A DNA stretch of 53,495 nt, taken from assembly GCA_902543855.1 (NCBI GenBank), contig CACBZW010000002.1, forward strand, positions 1 through 53,495, in the 5' to 3' direction. The position numbers and the translations under genes are program-made. Below are positions 8,929-18,760 of the stretch, in pieces (within the stretch, counting starts at the first letter, position 1; each line of letters begins with the position of its first letter). The notes under the pieces are model-generated. The model saw only the letters and a list, made by a program, of their open reading frames with translations, was not told where the DNA came from and did no database searches. This DNA is from an uncultured Alphaproteobacteria bacterium (GTDB taxonomy: Bacteria > Pseudomonadota > Alphaproteobacteria > HIMB59).

Positions 8929-10098
8929 TTGTTTATTGATAGATATATAAAAAAAGTTTGTTCTAAAATCAGATATGGATCTTTGACTTTAAATGTTAAG
9001 GGTAAATCTTATGAGTTTTACGGTGAATTAGAGGGTCCTTCAGTGCATTTAACAATTAGTAGTATCTCTATGATATGGGATTTGTATTTTCGTGGTTCAG
9101 TCGGGCTTGGTGAAGCTTATATAAAAAAGAAATTTGAAGCAGACGATTTAAGTAAATTCTTAGAATTTGGCGCACTAAATGAAAGAGCTTTTGGTAACGA
9201 AATGAGTGGGTCTAAGTTTTACAGATTTTTATCAAAAAAATATATGAATAAAACTAAAAACTCATTATTTCAGAGTAAAAAAAATATTCATGCTCACTAT
9301 GATCTTGGTAACGACTTCTATTTGGAGTGGCTGGATGATACTTTAACTTATTCCTCAGGTTTTTTTAAAACAGGCTTGGAAACGTTATCTGAGGCACAAA
9401 AAAATAAATTTGAAAGTCTTATTGAGGGTAATGAGCCTAGACCAGGCGATCATGTTTTAGAAATTGGGTCTGGATGGGGAAGTTTTGCTTTTTATTTAAT
9501 TTCAAAATTCCCTGATATCAAAATCGATACTTTAACTATCTCAAAAGAGCAATACGAATTTGTAAAAACAAAAATTAGAGAACATCATTTAGAAAATAAG
9601 CTAAATGTCATATATAAAGATTACAGAGAACATCAAGGAGAATATTCTAGGATCTACTCCATTGAAATGTTTGAGGCTGTTGGAATACAATATTGGCAAA
9701 CTTATTTTGAAAAAATTAAAGACTTGTTAAAACCATCAGGAGTCTTTTCAATGCAAACTATTGTAATCTTTGAAGATTTCTTTGAGAGGTATACTCGAAA
9801 AATTGATTTTATTCAAAAATATATTTTTCCTGGTGGAATGTTACCTTCAGTAAAAGCTTTAGAAAAAATAGCTAATCAAAAAAAATTCGACTTCCAAATT
9901 AAAAATCAAATGGCCGATAGTTATTATCAAACACTTGAGATGTGGAGAAAAAATTTTAACAATAAATGGGATATAATTAAAAATTTAGGTTACTCTGAAG
10001 ATTTCAAAAGAATGTGGAATTTTTACTTATCATATTGTTCAGGAGGTTTTAAGGCAAAAACTATTGATGTATATCAGATAGATTTTATCAATAAGTAA
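8929..10098 (+). CDS. Cyclopropane-fatty-acid synthase-like SAM methyltransferase
   Basis: TTG start; HAHYDLGNDFYLEWLDDTLTYSSGFF, VLEIGSGWGSFAFYL, EMFEAVGIQYWQTYF, KIDFIQKYIFPGGMLPS. Confidence 0.92.
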   Translation: MFIDRYIKKVCSKIRYGSLTLNVKGKSYEFYGELEGPSVHLTISSISMIWDLYFRGSVGLGEAYIKKKFEADDLSKFLEFGALNERAFGNEMSGSKFYRFLSKKYMNKTKNSLFQSKKNIHAHYDLGNDFYLEWLDDTLTYSSGFFKTGLETLSEAQKNKFESLIEGNEPRPGDHVLEIGSGWGSFAFYLISKFPDIKIDTLTISKEQYEFVKTKIREHHLENKLNVIYKDYREHQGEYSRIYSIEMFEAVGIQYWQTYFEKIKDLLKPSGVFSMQTIVIFEDFFERYTRKIDFIQKYIFPGGMLPSVKALEKIANQKKFDFQIKNQMADSYYQTLEMWRKNFNNKWDIIKNLGYSEDFKRMWNFYLSYCSGGFKAKTIDVYQIDFINK

Positions 10099-10128
10099 AT
10101 TAAATCTGTTAAAGATCTACTTTCATCA

Positions 10129-10674
10129 ATGAGCGTATTGATTGTGTGTATGAGAAATGTATTAATAGCGAGTATTTTATTAATATTTGTCAGTGGGTGC
10201 AATAACATGAAACTTGAAGACTTTGCAAACAAAAAACCAATATTCAAAATAGAAGAGTATTTTTTAGGAAAAACAACAGCGAGTGGTCTTTTTATTGATA
10301 GACTTGGAAAGGTAAGGCGACAATTTACTGTTGAAATGGAAGGTATTCAACAGGAAGATAATTTTATTCTCAATGAGACCTTCCTCTATGATGATGGAGA
10401 GGAAGAATTCAGAAGATGGGAAATAAAAAAAACTGGTGAAAATACTTACGAAGGAATTTCTGATGATATTATAGGTGTAGCTTTAGGTGAAAGTTCAGGT
10501 AATGCTTTAAATTGGCATTACACATTAAAACTCAAGTATGGTGATGGAATAATGAATGTTAAATTTGATGATTGGATGATTATGCAAGATGAAAAAAATG
10601 TATTCAACAAAGCTACTATGAAAAAATTTGGTATAAGATTAGGAGATGTTTATTTATTCTTCACTAAGCAGTAG
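10129..10674 (+). CDS. DUF3833-like lipoprotein
   Basis: Lipobox-like LIFVSGC; FLGKTTASGLFIDRLGKVRRQFTVEMEG...LYDDGEEEFRRWEIKK. ATG at 10150 (MRNVLIASILL) is a plausible alternative start. Confidence 0.8.
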   Translation: MSVLIVCMRNVLIASILLIFVSGCNNMKLEDFANKKPIFKIEEYFLGKTTASGLFIDRLGKVRRQFTVEMEGIQQEDNFILNETFLYDDGEEEFRRWEIKKTGENTYEGISDDIIGVALGESSGNALNWHYTLKLKYGDGIMNVKFDDWMIMQDEKNVFNKATMKKFGIRLGDVYLFFTKQ

Positions 10675-11248
10675 TAGACTGTAATTTTTCTGCCTTTTCT
10701 TTTGCTTTTCTCTCGCGTTCTGCTTTTCGCTGACCTTTTTCAACAAGTGCTTCGAGCTCTTCATAAGTACATAAACCAAGATCAGTGGGGTTTCTAAATT
10801 CTGTAATTGGTTGAGATTGATTACCAGCTCTTATATTAGCAACAGTAGGCTTAGTAGAACTTGTAAGTTTAGCTATTTGTGTATCTGTTAGTATTTGTCC
10901 ATACTCACGAATTAGCCAAGCTATAGCCTTAGGTCTTTCTTGTCTTACTGATAATGGTAAGTATTTTTTTGTTTTAACGCTCGATTGAATGGATTCAGAT
11001 TTTTTATTTTGCAATTGGAGTTCAAGTGAATGATCTCCCTCACAACGTTTAATCTCATCCATAGTTAATTGACCACTGGCTATAGGGTTTAATCCTTGCA
11101 TACGATAAGCGTCCTCACCATCTGCAATACTTTGAACTTCTAGCTCATGTAATTGACAGAATTGAGATATTTGGGAAAAACTTAAGGCAGTATTGTCTAC
11201 CAACCATACGGCCGTAGCTAAGGGCATTAAAGGTTTATTGTCAGACAT
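10664..11248 (-). CDS. trcR: DUF1013 / TrcR-like cell-cycle transcriptional regulator
   Basis: MPLATAVWLVDNTALSFSQISQFCQLHELEVQSIADGE...GLNPIASGQLTMDEIKRCE...RPKAIAWLIREYGQILTDTQIAKLTSSTKPTVANIR. Confidence 0.82.
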   Translation of the reverse strand: MSDNKPLMPLATAVWLVDNTALSFSQISQFCQLHELEVQSIADGEDAYRMQGLNPIASGQLTMDEIKRCEGDHSLELQLQNKKSESIQSSVKTKKYLPLSVRQERPKAIAWLIREYGQILTDTQIAKLTSSTKPTVANIRAGNQSQPITEFRNPTDLGLCTYEELEALVEKGQRKAERERKAKEKAEKLQSTTA

Positions 11249-11263
11249 GGTCTTGTTAAAATA

Positions 11264-11485
11264 TTAAATATTAAATGACTTATATTTATTTTTAAAACGT
11301 GCAACTCTTCCACCTGAGTCAACCATTTTTCCAGATCCTTGATTCCAAGCTGGATGAGATAATGGGTCAATTTCAAGCTTCATAGTATCACCAGCTTTAC
11401 CCCAAGTAGATCTTGTCTTATATGTTGATCCATCAGTACGTTCTACAGTAATTTCATGGTAATCAGGATGTATTTTTTGTTTCAT
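11264..11485 (-). CDS. rpmE: 50S ribosomal protein bL31
   Basis: [68 protein letters not shown]. Confidence 0.95.
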   Translation of the reverse strand: MKQKIHPDYHEITVERTDGSTYKTRSTWGKAGDTMKLEIDPLSHPAWNQGSGKMVDSGGRVARFKNKYKSFNI

Positions 11486-11531
11486 GGTTATGAGAAAATA
11501 GAGATCAAAGGTTAAAAAATCAAGTAAATAT

Positions 11532-12326
11532 TTATAAGCTTTTCAGCAATTCGCTGCTAATCGCTGCACTAGAGGCTATTAAACTTTCATCTTTTAAGGG
11601 ATCAAAAACATTACCTTTTTCATTTAGGCATATCCCGCCTGCCTCATTTACTAAAATAATACCTGCTACGATATCCCAAAGATTTAATCTTAATGACCAA
11701 AATCCATCAAATTTTCCTGATGCCACATTTGCTAAATCAAGAGCTGAAGAACCAAGTATTCTGACACTTGTTTTCCTTTGAAGCGATCCTATTTGAGCAA
11801 TTCCTTTTTCAAGAATATCTTCATGCTTGATTTGTACACCAGATGTAAACATACATCCATCTAACTTATCTCTTTGGGAAACCCTGAGCCTTTGGTTGTT
11901 AATCCAAGATCCAGAACCCTTATGAGCCCAAAATAATTCATTCAAAATCGGGTTATATGTAACACCAGCAATAATCTCTCCTTTTTGCATCAATCCAATG
12001 GTTACTGCAAAGTAACCATTTCCATGTATGAAATTTTTTGTTCCGTCAAGTGGGTCTGAGATAAACACAGGAGTATTACCTTTAAGCTTATCTAAATCTT
12101 CAGCTTTAAAAGTCTCCTCGTCAATTTGAAGAAAATCAGGTCTATCTTTTCCCAAAGTATAACTGATAGTTTCAGATGCTCTAATATCTGCAGAGGATAC
12201 AAAATCATTTTTATCTTTTTTAGAAATCTGAAGTTTCTCAAGCTCTCCAAAATCTCTTATTAAAGATTTAGCAGCATTCCTACATGCCTTTTCCATAACA
12301 ACAATTACTGGTGGGACAATAGCCAT
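11532..12326 (-). CDS. suhB: Inositol monophosphatase family protein (SuhB-like)
   Basis: IDEETF...[26 protein letters not shown]...[19 protein letters not shown]...[16 protein letters not shown]. Confidence 0.88.
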   Translation of the reverse strand: MAIVPPVIVVMEKACRNAAKSLIRDFGELEKLQISKKDKNDFVSSADIRASETISYTLGKDRPDFLQIDEETFKAEDLDKLKGNTPVFISDPLDGTKNFIHGNGYFAVTIGLMQKGEIIAGVTYNPILNELFWAHKGSGSWINNQRLRVSQRDKLDGCMFTSGVQIKHEDILEKGIAQIGSLQRKTSVRILGSSALDLANVASGKFDGFWSLRLNLWDIVAGIILVNEAGGICLNEKGNVFDPLKDESLIASSAAISSELLKSL

Positions 12327-12334
12327 AGAAAAAA

Positions 12335-12901
12335 TTATTTTGCTTTTTCTATGTAAGTTAATTCAGACGTATTTATTCTAATTTTGTCACCCGTTTCAAT
12401 ATGAGGTGGAACAGTAACTCTTACACCGTTAGTTAACAATGCTGGTTTATATGATGAAGAAGCCGTTTGTCCTTTAACAACAGCCTCTGTTTCGGCTATT
12501 TGTACTGTAAGACTTTCAGGAGGATTAACATTCATTGGTTTTTCATCATAAAACTCAATAGAGACTTCCATTCCATCTTCAAGAAATTTTGCTGTATTTT
12601 CATTCACTTGGCTAATATTCATAACTATTTGTTCATAGGTTTGGTTATTCATAAAAGTAAAATCCTCTCCATTACGAAATAAAAATTGATGATCTATCTC
12701 TTCAGCACGAATTTTTTCAAGAGACTCAGAACTTCTAAATCTCTCATTTAATTTTGACTGGTTTGAAATATTTTTCAACTCAGCTTGAATATATGCCCCA
12801 CCTTTTCCAGGTTGTGTATGGGATAATTTAGCGACTTTCCAAAGCGAATTATTATGCTGAATTATATTTCCTATCTTTAAGTCGTTAGCATTAATTTTCA
12901 T
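12335..12901 (-). CDS. efp: Translation elongation factor P
   Basis: LKIGNIIQHNNSLWKVAKLSHTQPGKGGAYIQAELKNI; C-terminal GVRVTVPPHIETGDKIRINTSELTYIEKAK. Confidence 0.95.
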   Translation of the reverse strand: MKINANDLKIGNIIQHNNSLWKVAKLSHTQPGKGGAYIQAELKNISNQSKLNERFRSSESLEKIRAEEIDHQFLFRNGEDFTFMNNQTYEQIVMNISQVNENTAKFLEDGMEVSIEFYDEKPMNVNPPESLTVQIAETEAVVKGQTASSSYKPALLTNGVRVTVPPHIETGDKIRINTSELTYIEKAK

Positions 12902-13815
12902 TTAGATTTGTAAATTTGAATCATTCGCTCCAATAAAGCCAATGCATCTACTCTCGATCTTTGAAAGCAATTTCTTCCAATAATTGAGCCGTTTCCATCT
13001 CCCTGATGAATTGCAAGCACCTCATCCATTAAAGCTTGATCATCTTTTGCATCACCACCTGAAAATACCACTAAGCGTTTTCCATCAAATGCAACTTTTT
13101 TGATATGAGCCACACGATCCTTTAAAGTGCTTATAGGTATATTATTATCTTCAAATGCTTTTTTAGTTGGGTCTTCTTCTAAAAAATCACTAGGTAGTTT
13201 TACTTTAATAATATTTGCCCCCAATAGAGCAGACATGTGTGCTGCATATGAAATTATATTCATTGCCGTTTCACCTTTTTTGCTAATCTTTGAACCTCTC
13301 GCATAAGCCCATAAAACAACAGCAAGTCCTTTTTCTTTGGCCTCGAAACTAAGTCTTTTAAATTCTTCCATTAATTCAAAATTATGATCAGACCCAGGAT
13401 AAATCGTAAAACCTATCGCAGCACATCCTAATTTTAATGCATCATTTACACTCCCAGTAACAGCTTGATCAAGAGATGTTGCAAGAGTATTAGAACTATT
13501 AATTTTTAATATAGTTGGAATTTGACCATTATAATTCCCAGAACTCATTTGCAGTAAACCAAGAGGAGCAGCATAAGCAGATAAACCAGCATCTATTGCA
13601 AGTTGGTGATGATAGTTTGGATCGTATGCTGGGGGATTTAAAGCAAAACTTCTATCGGGCCCGTGTTCAAAACCTTGATCGACAGGTAAAATTATCATTC
13701 TTCCAGTTCCGCCTAACTTTCCATGTCCCAAAATTTTCATAAGATTTGATCTCACTCCAATATTTTCGTGAGTGTAGTTTGATATAATTTTTCTTGTAGT
13801 ATTTGTAACTTTCAT
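12898..13815 (-). CDS. fbaB: Class I fructose-bisphosphate aldolase (DhnA/FbaB type)
   Basis: MIILPVDQGFEHGPDRSFALNPPAYDP...VVLWAYARGSKISKKGETA...GANIIKVKLP...VVFSGGDAKDDQALMDEV...GRNCFQRSR. Confidence 0.88.
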   Translation of the reverse strand: MKVTNTTRKIISNYTHENIGVRSNLMKILGHGKLGGTGRMIILPVDQGFEHGPDRSFALNPPAYDPNYHHQLAIDAGLSAYAAPLGLLQMSSGNYNGQIPTILKINSSNTLATSLDQAVTGSVNDALKLGCAAIGFTIYPGSDHNFELMEEFKRLSFEAKEKGLAVVLWAYARGSKISKKGETAMNIISYAAHMSALLGANIIKVKLPSDFLEEDPTKKAFEDNNIPISTLKDRVAHIKKVAFDGKRLVVFSGGDAKDDQALMDEVLAIHQGDGNGSIIGRNCFQRSRVDALALLERMIQIYKSK

Positions 13816-13823
13816 AATAGCTC

Positions 13824-14840
13824 CTATAAATTACACACTTGAGCGGTTGTCTCAAGCATTCTATTTGAAAATCCCCACTCGTTATCATACCAAGTCAATA
13901 CTCTACCAAAATTATTTGACACCGTTGTTGTTTCACTTAAATCTAAAATAGAACTCCTTGCGTCATGATTATAATCACTTGATACTTTAGGGTCTGTATT
14001 CACTCCCAAAATACCTTTAAGAGGGCCATTTGCATATTCTAGAAATTTATTATTTAAATTTTCAACTGTGATATTTTTGTTCGTGTTAAATTTAAAATCT
14101 ACTAGAGATACATTTGGTGTTGGAACTCTTATAGCTGTGCCATCTAATTTTCCATTTAAATGAGGAAGGACGAGACCGACAGCTTTTGCTGCACCTGTGC
14201 TTGTTGGTATAATGTTAGTTGATGCTGCTCTTGCTCTTCTAAGATCTTTATGAAACGTGTCTACTGTATTTTGATCTCCTGTAAAAGAGTGAATAGTTGT
14301 CATATATCCATTTTCAATTCCGAACTCTTTATCAATTACAAAAGCTACAGGAGCCAGACAATTAGTTGTACACGAGGCATTAGAGATTATTTGATGATCT
14401 ATATTAATATTTTTGTTATTAACTCCTTGCACGACAGTTATATCAGCACCAGAACATGGAGCAGAAACTATAACTTTACTTGCCCCGCTTTCGATATGAG
14501 ACATTGCCTTTTCTTTAGATGCAAAAACACCTGTGCACTCTAAAATAATGTCGACTTTCTTATCTTTCCATTTCAAATCAATAGGGTTTTTCTCAGATGT
14601 AACAGTAACTGTATTTTCCCCTATTGAAAATTGTTCATTAGAGATTTTATTAATTTCTTTTTTTAGAGATCCATGAATACTATCATATTTAAGTAGGTGA
14701 ATATTTGAGTCAATATCAGCCAAGTCGTTTATATAGCTAATCTCATATTGATTACTAAACTCATCTAATCTCTCCAAAAATGCTCGATAAACAAGCCTAC
14801 CTATTCTACCAAAACCATTAATAGCTACTTTTTTTTTCAT
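13824..14840 (-). CDS. gap: Glyceraldehyde-3-phosphate dehydrogenase
   Basis: KVAINGFGRIGRLVYRA; IISNASCTTNCLAPVAFVID active site; WYDNEWGFSNRM. Confidence 0.97.
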   Translation of the reverse strand: MKKKVAINGFGRIGRLVYRAFLERLDEFSNQYEISYINDLADIDSNIHLLKYDSIHGSLKKEINKISNEQFSIGENTVTVTSEKNPIDLKWKDKKVDIILECTGVFASKEKAMSHIESGASKVIVSAPCSGADITVVQGVNNKNINIDHQIISNASCTTNCLAPVAFVIDKEFGIENGYMTTIHSFTGDQNTVDTFHKDLRRARAASTNIIPTSTGAAKAVGLVLPHLNGKLDGTAIRVPTPNVSLVDFKFNTNKNITVENLNNKFLEYANGPLKGILGVNTDPKVSSDYNHDARSSILDLSETTTVSNNFGRVLTWYDNEWGFSNRMLETTAQVCNL

Positions 14841-16768
14841 TTTGTTTTTATTTTCTTTATTATTTTATTAGATACGGTTTCTGTTGTTAAACCAAATTTT
14901 TTAAAAACTTCATTCCCAGGTGCACTAGCACCAAAATTATCTAATCCAAATATATTTTCATATTTTGTGTACTTATTCCAATACATAGTTGATCCAGCTT
15001 CAATTACATAAGTTTCACTAGATTTTGATTTTAATAAATTGTTTTTAAAAGTTTTTGATTGTTTTTCAAAAACAGAAGTTGATGGCATTGAAATGACTTT
15101 TGCAATAATACCATCGCCTCTAATTTTTACAGCTACGTTTACAGCTAAAGACACTTCTGAACCAGTAGCTATAATAGTAATATTATTATTTTTTTTTGGA
15201 CCATATATAACGTAAGCACCTTTAAATTTTTTTGAGTCTAATTTTTTATTTGAAATTTGTGGCAGATTTTGCCTTGAAAGACAGATAAATGAAGGAGCAT
15301 CATTAATTTTTAAAGCCTCTCTCCAACATACAATTGTTTCCTTAAGATCGCAGGGTCTAAATACATAACTATTTGGTATGAGTCTTAACATATTAATTTG
15401 TTCAATAGGTTGATGAGTAGGACCATCTTCACCTAATCCAATAGAGTCGTGTGTGAAAACTTGTATAGGATTAATTTTCATTAGTGCAGCTAAACGAAGA
15501 CTTGGCTTCATATAATCAGCAAAGCTCAAAAAAGTTCCTGAATATGTTTTGTAAATTTTGGTAGCGGCAATACCATTCATTATTGCTGCCATACCATGCT
15601 CTCTTACACCATAATGGATATATTGTCCTGTTGTGTTCACGCTATCCAGAACAGACATTTGTTTACCTTTTGTATTATTGGAGCCTGTTAAGTCTGCAGA
15701 GCCTCCAAGTATCGAATGATCTTCCTTAAAATAATGTAATATTGCTTCAGAGGATTTTCTAGTAGCCTGATCAGACTTAAAATCTTTTAAATCTATTTCT
15801 ATTTTATTAAACAACTTATCTATGTCTTTATTTGATAAAGTTGTGTGAGATATTGATTTAGTTTTTTTGTAAATTTGTAAATTTTTGGTGGATGAATTTC
15901 GCCAAATTTTTAAAAGTTTATCTGGAATTTGAAAAGGTTTTTCATTCCAAGATAATTTACTTCTCGTTAATTTTACTTCCTCTGAACCTAAGGGTGAGCC
16001 ATGTGATGATGCTTTTGCAGATTTATTTGGAGAACCAAATCCAATAGTAGTTTTTAAATTTAGCAAACAAGGGACTTTTGATATTTGTGCTTTTTTTAAA
16101 AGTTTATAGATATTTTTATGATCATGACCTTTTCCACTATGTACCTCCCAATTTACTGATTTAAATCTAAGGTTTGTGTTATCACTAAAAGCTAGGTCTG
16201 TAGATCCATCAATACTAATGTTGTTGTTATCGTATATTAGTATCAAATTATTAAGTTTTAAGTGCCCAGCTAGACTAATTGCCTCTTGGCTTATCCCCTC
16301 CATTAAACAGCCATCACCACAAAAAACATATACCTTTGGTGCTTTAGATAATTTTTTCTCTTTTGAAAGCTTTTTAAGTGCTATAGCCATTCCTACCGCA
16401 TTCGAGATTCCTTGTCCAAGAGGACCAGTCGTTATTTCTATACCAGCATCTGGTTCATATTCAGGATGTCCCGCTGTTATATAGCCCAATTGTCTAAAAT
16501 TTTTAATTTGAGATATTGTCATTTTTTTATAACCGGTGAGGTATAAAAGTGAGTAAAGCAACATCGAACCATGTCCATTAGATAAAACGAATCGATCTCT
16601 AAGTAACCAGTTCGGATCCTTGGGATTATGAATAAGAAAATCGTGAAAGAGCACTGTGGCAATGTCAGCCATTCCCATCGGCATACCAGGGTGACCAGAT
16701 TTTGCTTTTTCTACCGCATCAATTGATAAAAATCTGATACAATTCGCTAATTTGGTGTAATTTTTCAA
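14837..16768 (-). CDS. tkt: Transketolase
   Basis: DAVEKAKSGHPGMPMGMADIATVLF; GDGCLMEGISQEAISLAGH; REHGMAAIMNGIA; HDSIGLGEDGPTHQPIEQ. Confidence 0.97.
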   Translation of the reverse strand: MKNYTKLANCIRFLSIDAVEKAKSGHPGMPMGMADIATVLFHDFLIHNPKDPNWLLRDRFVLSNGHGSMLLYSLLYLTGYKKMTISQIKNFRQLGYITAGHPEYEPDAGIEITTGPLGQGISNAVGMAIALKKLSKEKKLSKAPKVYVFCGDGCLMEGISQEAISLAGHLKLNNLILIYDNNNISIDGSTDLAFSDNTNLRFKSVNWEVHSGKGHDHKNIYKLLKKAQISKVPCLLNLKTTIGFGSPNKSAKASSHGSPLGSEEVKLTRSKLSWNEKPFQIPDKLLKIWRNSSTKNLQIYKKTKSISHTTLSNKDIDKLFNKIEIDLKDFKSDQATRKSSEAILHYFKEDHSILGGSADLTGSNNTKGKQMSVLDSVNTTGQYIHYGVREHGMAAIMNGIAATKIYKTYSGTFLSFADYMKPSLRLAALMKINPIQVFTHDSIGLGEDGPTHQPIEQINMLRLIPNSYVFRPCDLKETIVCWREALKINDAPSFICLSRQNLPQISNKKLDSKKFKGAYVIYGPKKNNNITIIATGSEVSLAVNVAVKIRGDGIIAKVISMPSTSVFEKQSKTFKNNLLKSKSSETYVIEAGSTMYWNKYTKYENIFGLDNFGASAPGNEVFKKFGLTTETVSNKIIKKIKTK

Positions 16769-16803
16769 TGGAATAACTTTTCTTAATAACTAATAATTAA
16801 AGT

Positions 16804-17064
16804 ATGAACGAATTTCAACAACAAATACTTCAAAAAATCGAGCAAATTGCATCAAAACTTCAAAATTATAAAACTAATAATCAAGAATTAATCAATGAGA
16901 GACAAGAATTAAAAGCCAAGATAGAATATTTAGAGAGAAGAGAGTCAGAATTAGTAACTGAATTAGAAAATAACAAACTTGAGCTATCTGAAAAATCTCA
17001 ACTTATTGATCAAGCAACTAATAAAATTGAGGAATTACTCGGATCAATAGATATAGATGGCTAA
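16804..17064 (+). CDS. Small coiled-coil protein (DUF4164-like position upstream of zapA)
   Basis: 86 aa, strong heptad-like coiled coil; conserved position upstream of zapA and divergent from tkt. Confidence 0.6.
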   Translation: MNEFQQQILQKIEQIASKLQNYKTNNQELINERQELKAKIEYLERRESELVTELENNKLELSEKSQLIDQATNKIEELLGSIDIDG

Positions 17065-17389
17065 TTTAACTTTAACAATTGGAGGAAGACCACTAAAAAT
17101 ACAATGCTCCGATGATAATGTTGAAACGGTAAAAGAGATCGCTTCCTCAATTAGTAAACTCATAGATGATGAGAAGAAAGAGAATGTACCTTTTTTAACA
17201 TCCACACTTATTGCCTATCTTAAATCTATGGAAGATATTTTGAAAAAAGAAAAAATATTGCAGGATTCATTGAACAAAAAATTATTTTATGAGAGTCGTA
17301 TACAAGAATTACAAAATGAAAATAATCATTTAAAATCTGACATTGAGCAAATTTTCAAAAAACTAAGTGATAATATAATTATTGAATAA
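17057..17389 (+). CDS. zapA: Cell division protein ZapA
   Basis: NLTLTIGGRPLKIQCSDDNVETVKEIASSISKLIDD; position upstream of fthC. Confidence 0.8.
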   Translation: MANLTLTIGGRPLKIQCSDDNVETVKEIASSISKLIDDEKKENVPFLTSTLIAYLKSMEDILKKEKILQDSLNKKLFYESRIQELQNENNHLKSDIEQIFKKLSDNIIIE

Positions 17390-17945
17390 AAAACAAATTC
17401 GAAAACACCACCTGGATCTAAGAATGCAACTAAGTACTTCGGATTTAAATAATTTTTCTAATAAAATAAATTCAAAAATATTAGGTCTAGTTGAAAAAAT
17501 TAATCCAAATAGCTCTGTTGGCTTATTTTATCCATATAAAAATGAGGTTGATGTATTGAAAATTTCTAATGATTTAATTAATAAAAATATAAAATGCTCA
17601 CTTCCAAAAGTAATATCAAAAGGATCTTCTTTAAAGTACTTTGAATACAACCCTCATAGTCCAAATTTAGAAAAAGGTTTTGGCGGTATCATGGAACCCA
17701 AGGATGAAAAGACATTAGATCCTGATATAATTATAGCATCTTGCTCTGCATTTAACGAACAAGGTTTTAGAGTAGGCTATGGAGGTGGTTTTTTTGATAG
17801 AACTATTGAAGAATTGAGAAAAAAAAGAAATCTAAAAACTATTTTAGCTGCCTTTGAAATACAAAAAACTAATTACAATTTTCAGGAGAGTTTTGACCAA
17901 AAAGTTGATTATATTTGTTCAGAACAAAAAATCTATTCTTTATGA
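17382..17945 (+). CDS. fthC: 5-formyltetrahydrofolate cyclo-ligase
   Basis: TTG start; KKQIRKHHLDLRMQLS, SVGLFYPYKNEVDV, GFRVGYGGGFFDRTIEEL. Confidence 0.9.
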   Translation: MNKKQIRKHHLDLRMQLSTSDLNNFSNKINSKILGLVEKINPNSSVGLFYPYKNEVDVLKISNDLINKNIKCSLPKVISKGSSLKYFEYNPHSPNLEKGFGGIMEPKDEKTLDPDIIIASCSAFNEQGFRVGYGGGFFDRTIEELRKKRNLKTILAAFEIQKTNYNFQESFDQKVDYICSEQKIYSL

Positions 17946-18757
17946 ATTTTTTAGTTATAGGAGATGTTGTTGGAAGATCAGGTAGAATAGCTCTTAAAGA
18001 AAATTTAAAAAAGATTCAAGATCAATTTAATATTAGCTTTACAATAATTAATGCTGAAAATTCAGCTGGTGGTTACGGACTAACAGGTAAAATATATGAA
18101 GAGCTTATAAGTTGGGGAGCTGATGCTATTACTCTGGGAAATCATGCTTGGAAACAAAAAGAGATCATAGAATATATGGATAAAAACCCAAATCATAACA
18201 TTATCAGACCTTTAAATTTCGAAGTTGGATCTCCTGGCAGGGGATTTAAAATTTTTACTCATGAAAATGGAAAAAGAATATTAGTAAGCCAAGTTCATGG
18301 CCAAACATTTATTGACCTTCCCTTAAGTAATCCTTTTAATTCCATTGACACACAACTTTTATCTATAATTAATGATCATGAAATAGATTATTCATTTTTA
18401 GAAGTCCATGCTGAGGTAACATCTGAAAAAAATGGCATAGCTCAAAATTATGATGGAAAATTTACAGCAATATACGGGACTCATGTTCATATTCCAACCT
18501 CAGACGCCAGGGTATTAGAAAAAGGAACTTGTTTTCAAACTGATATTGGCATGACAGGAGATTACAATTCTGTTATTGGTATGAAAAAAGAAAGTGCTAT
18601 TAAAAGAATGAGAACTGGGTCAAACTCTCACAGACTGGAACCCGCAGATGGATTGGCAACTATTTCTGGTGCAGTCATTACTACAGATGTAGGGAATAAA
18701 AATTCAATTCGATCTATTCAAATAGGTGGTGTTTTGGATAGTAATTTATTATCTTAA
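17942..18757 (+). CDS. TIGR00282/YmdB-family metallophosphoesterase
   Basis: MNFLVIGDVVGRSGRIALKENL; INAENSAGGYGLTGK; ADAITLGNHAWKQKEI; YGTHVHIPTSDARVLEKGTCFQTDIGMTG. ATG at 17942 (ATGA overlap with fthC) preferred over the listed 17915. Confidence 0.92.
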   Translation: MNFLVIGDVVGRSGRIALKENLKKIQDQFNISFTIINAENSAGGYGLTGKIYEELISWGADAITLGNHAWKQKEIIEYMDKNPNHNIIRPLNFEVGSPGRGFKIFTHENGKRILVSQVHGQTFIDLPLSNPFNSIDTQLLSIINDHEIDYSFLEVHAEVTSEKNGIAQNYDGKFTAIYGTHVHIPTSDARVLEKGTCFQTDIGMTGDYNSVIGMKKESAIKRMRTGSNSHRLEPADGLATISGAVITTDVGNKNSIRSIQIGGVLDSNLLS

Positions 18758-18760
18758 CTT

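Noticed and set aside
12467-12682. Antisense ORF inside efp
   Set aside because: Shadow ORF opposite EF-P; low-complexity translation.
13515-13888. ORFs at 13515..13742 (+) and 13667..13888 (-) across the fba/gap junction
   Set aside because: Out of frame with clear FbaB and GAPDH sequence.
14250-14543. Antisense ORF inside gap
   Set aside because: Shadow ORF opposite the GAPDH active-site region.
16176-16484. Antisense ORF inside tkt
   Set aside because: Shadow ORF opposite transketolase motifs.
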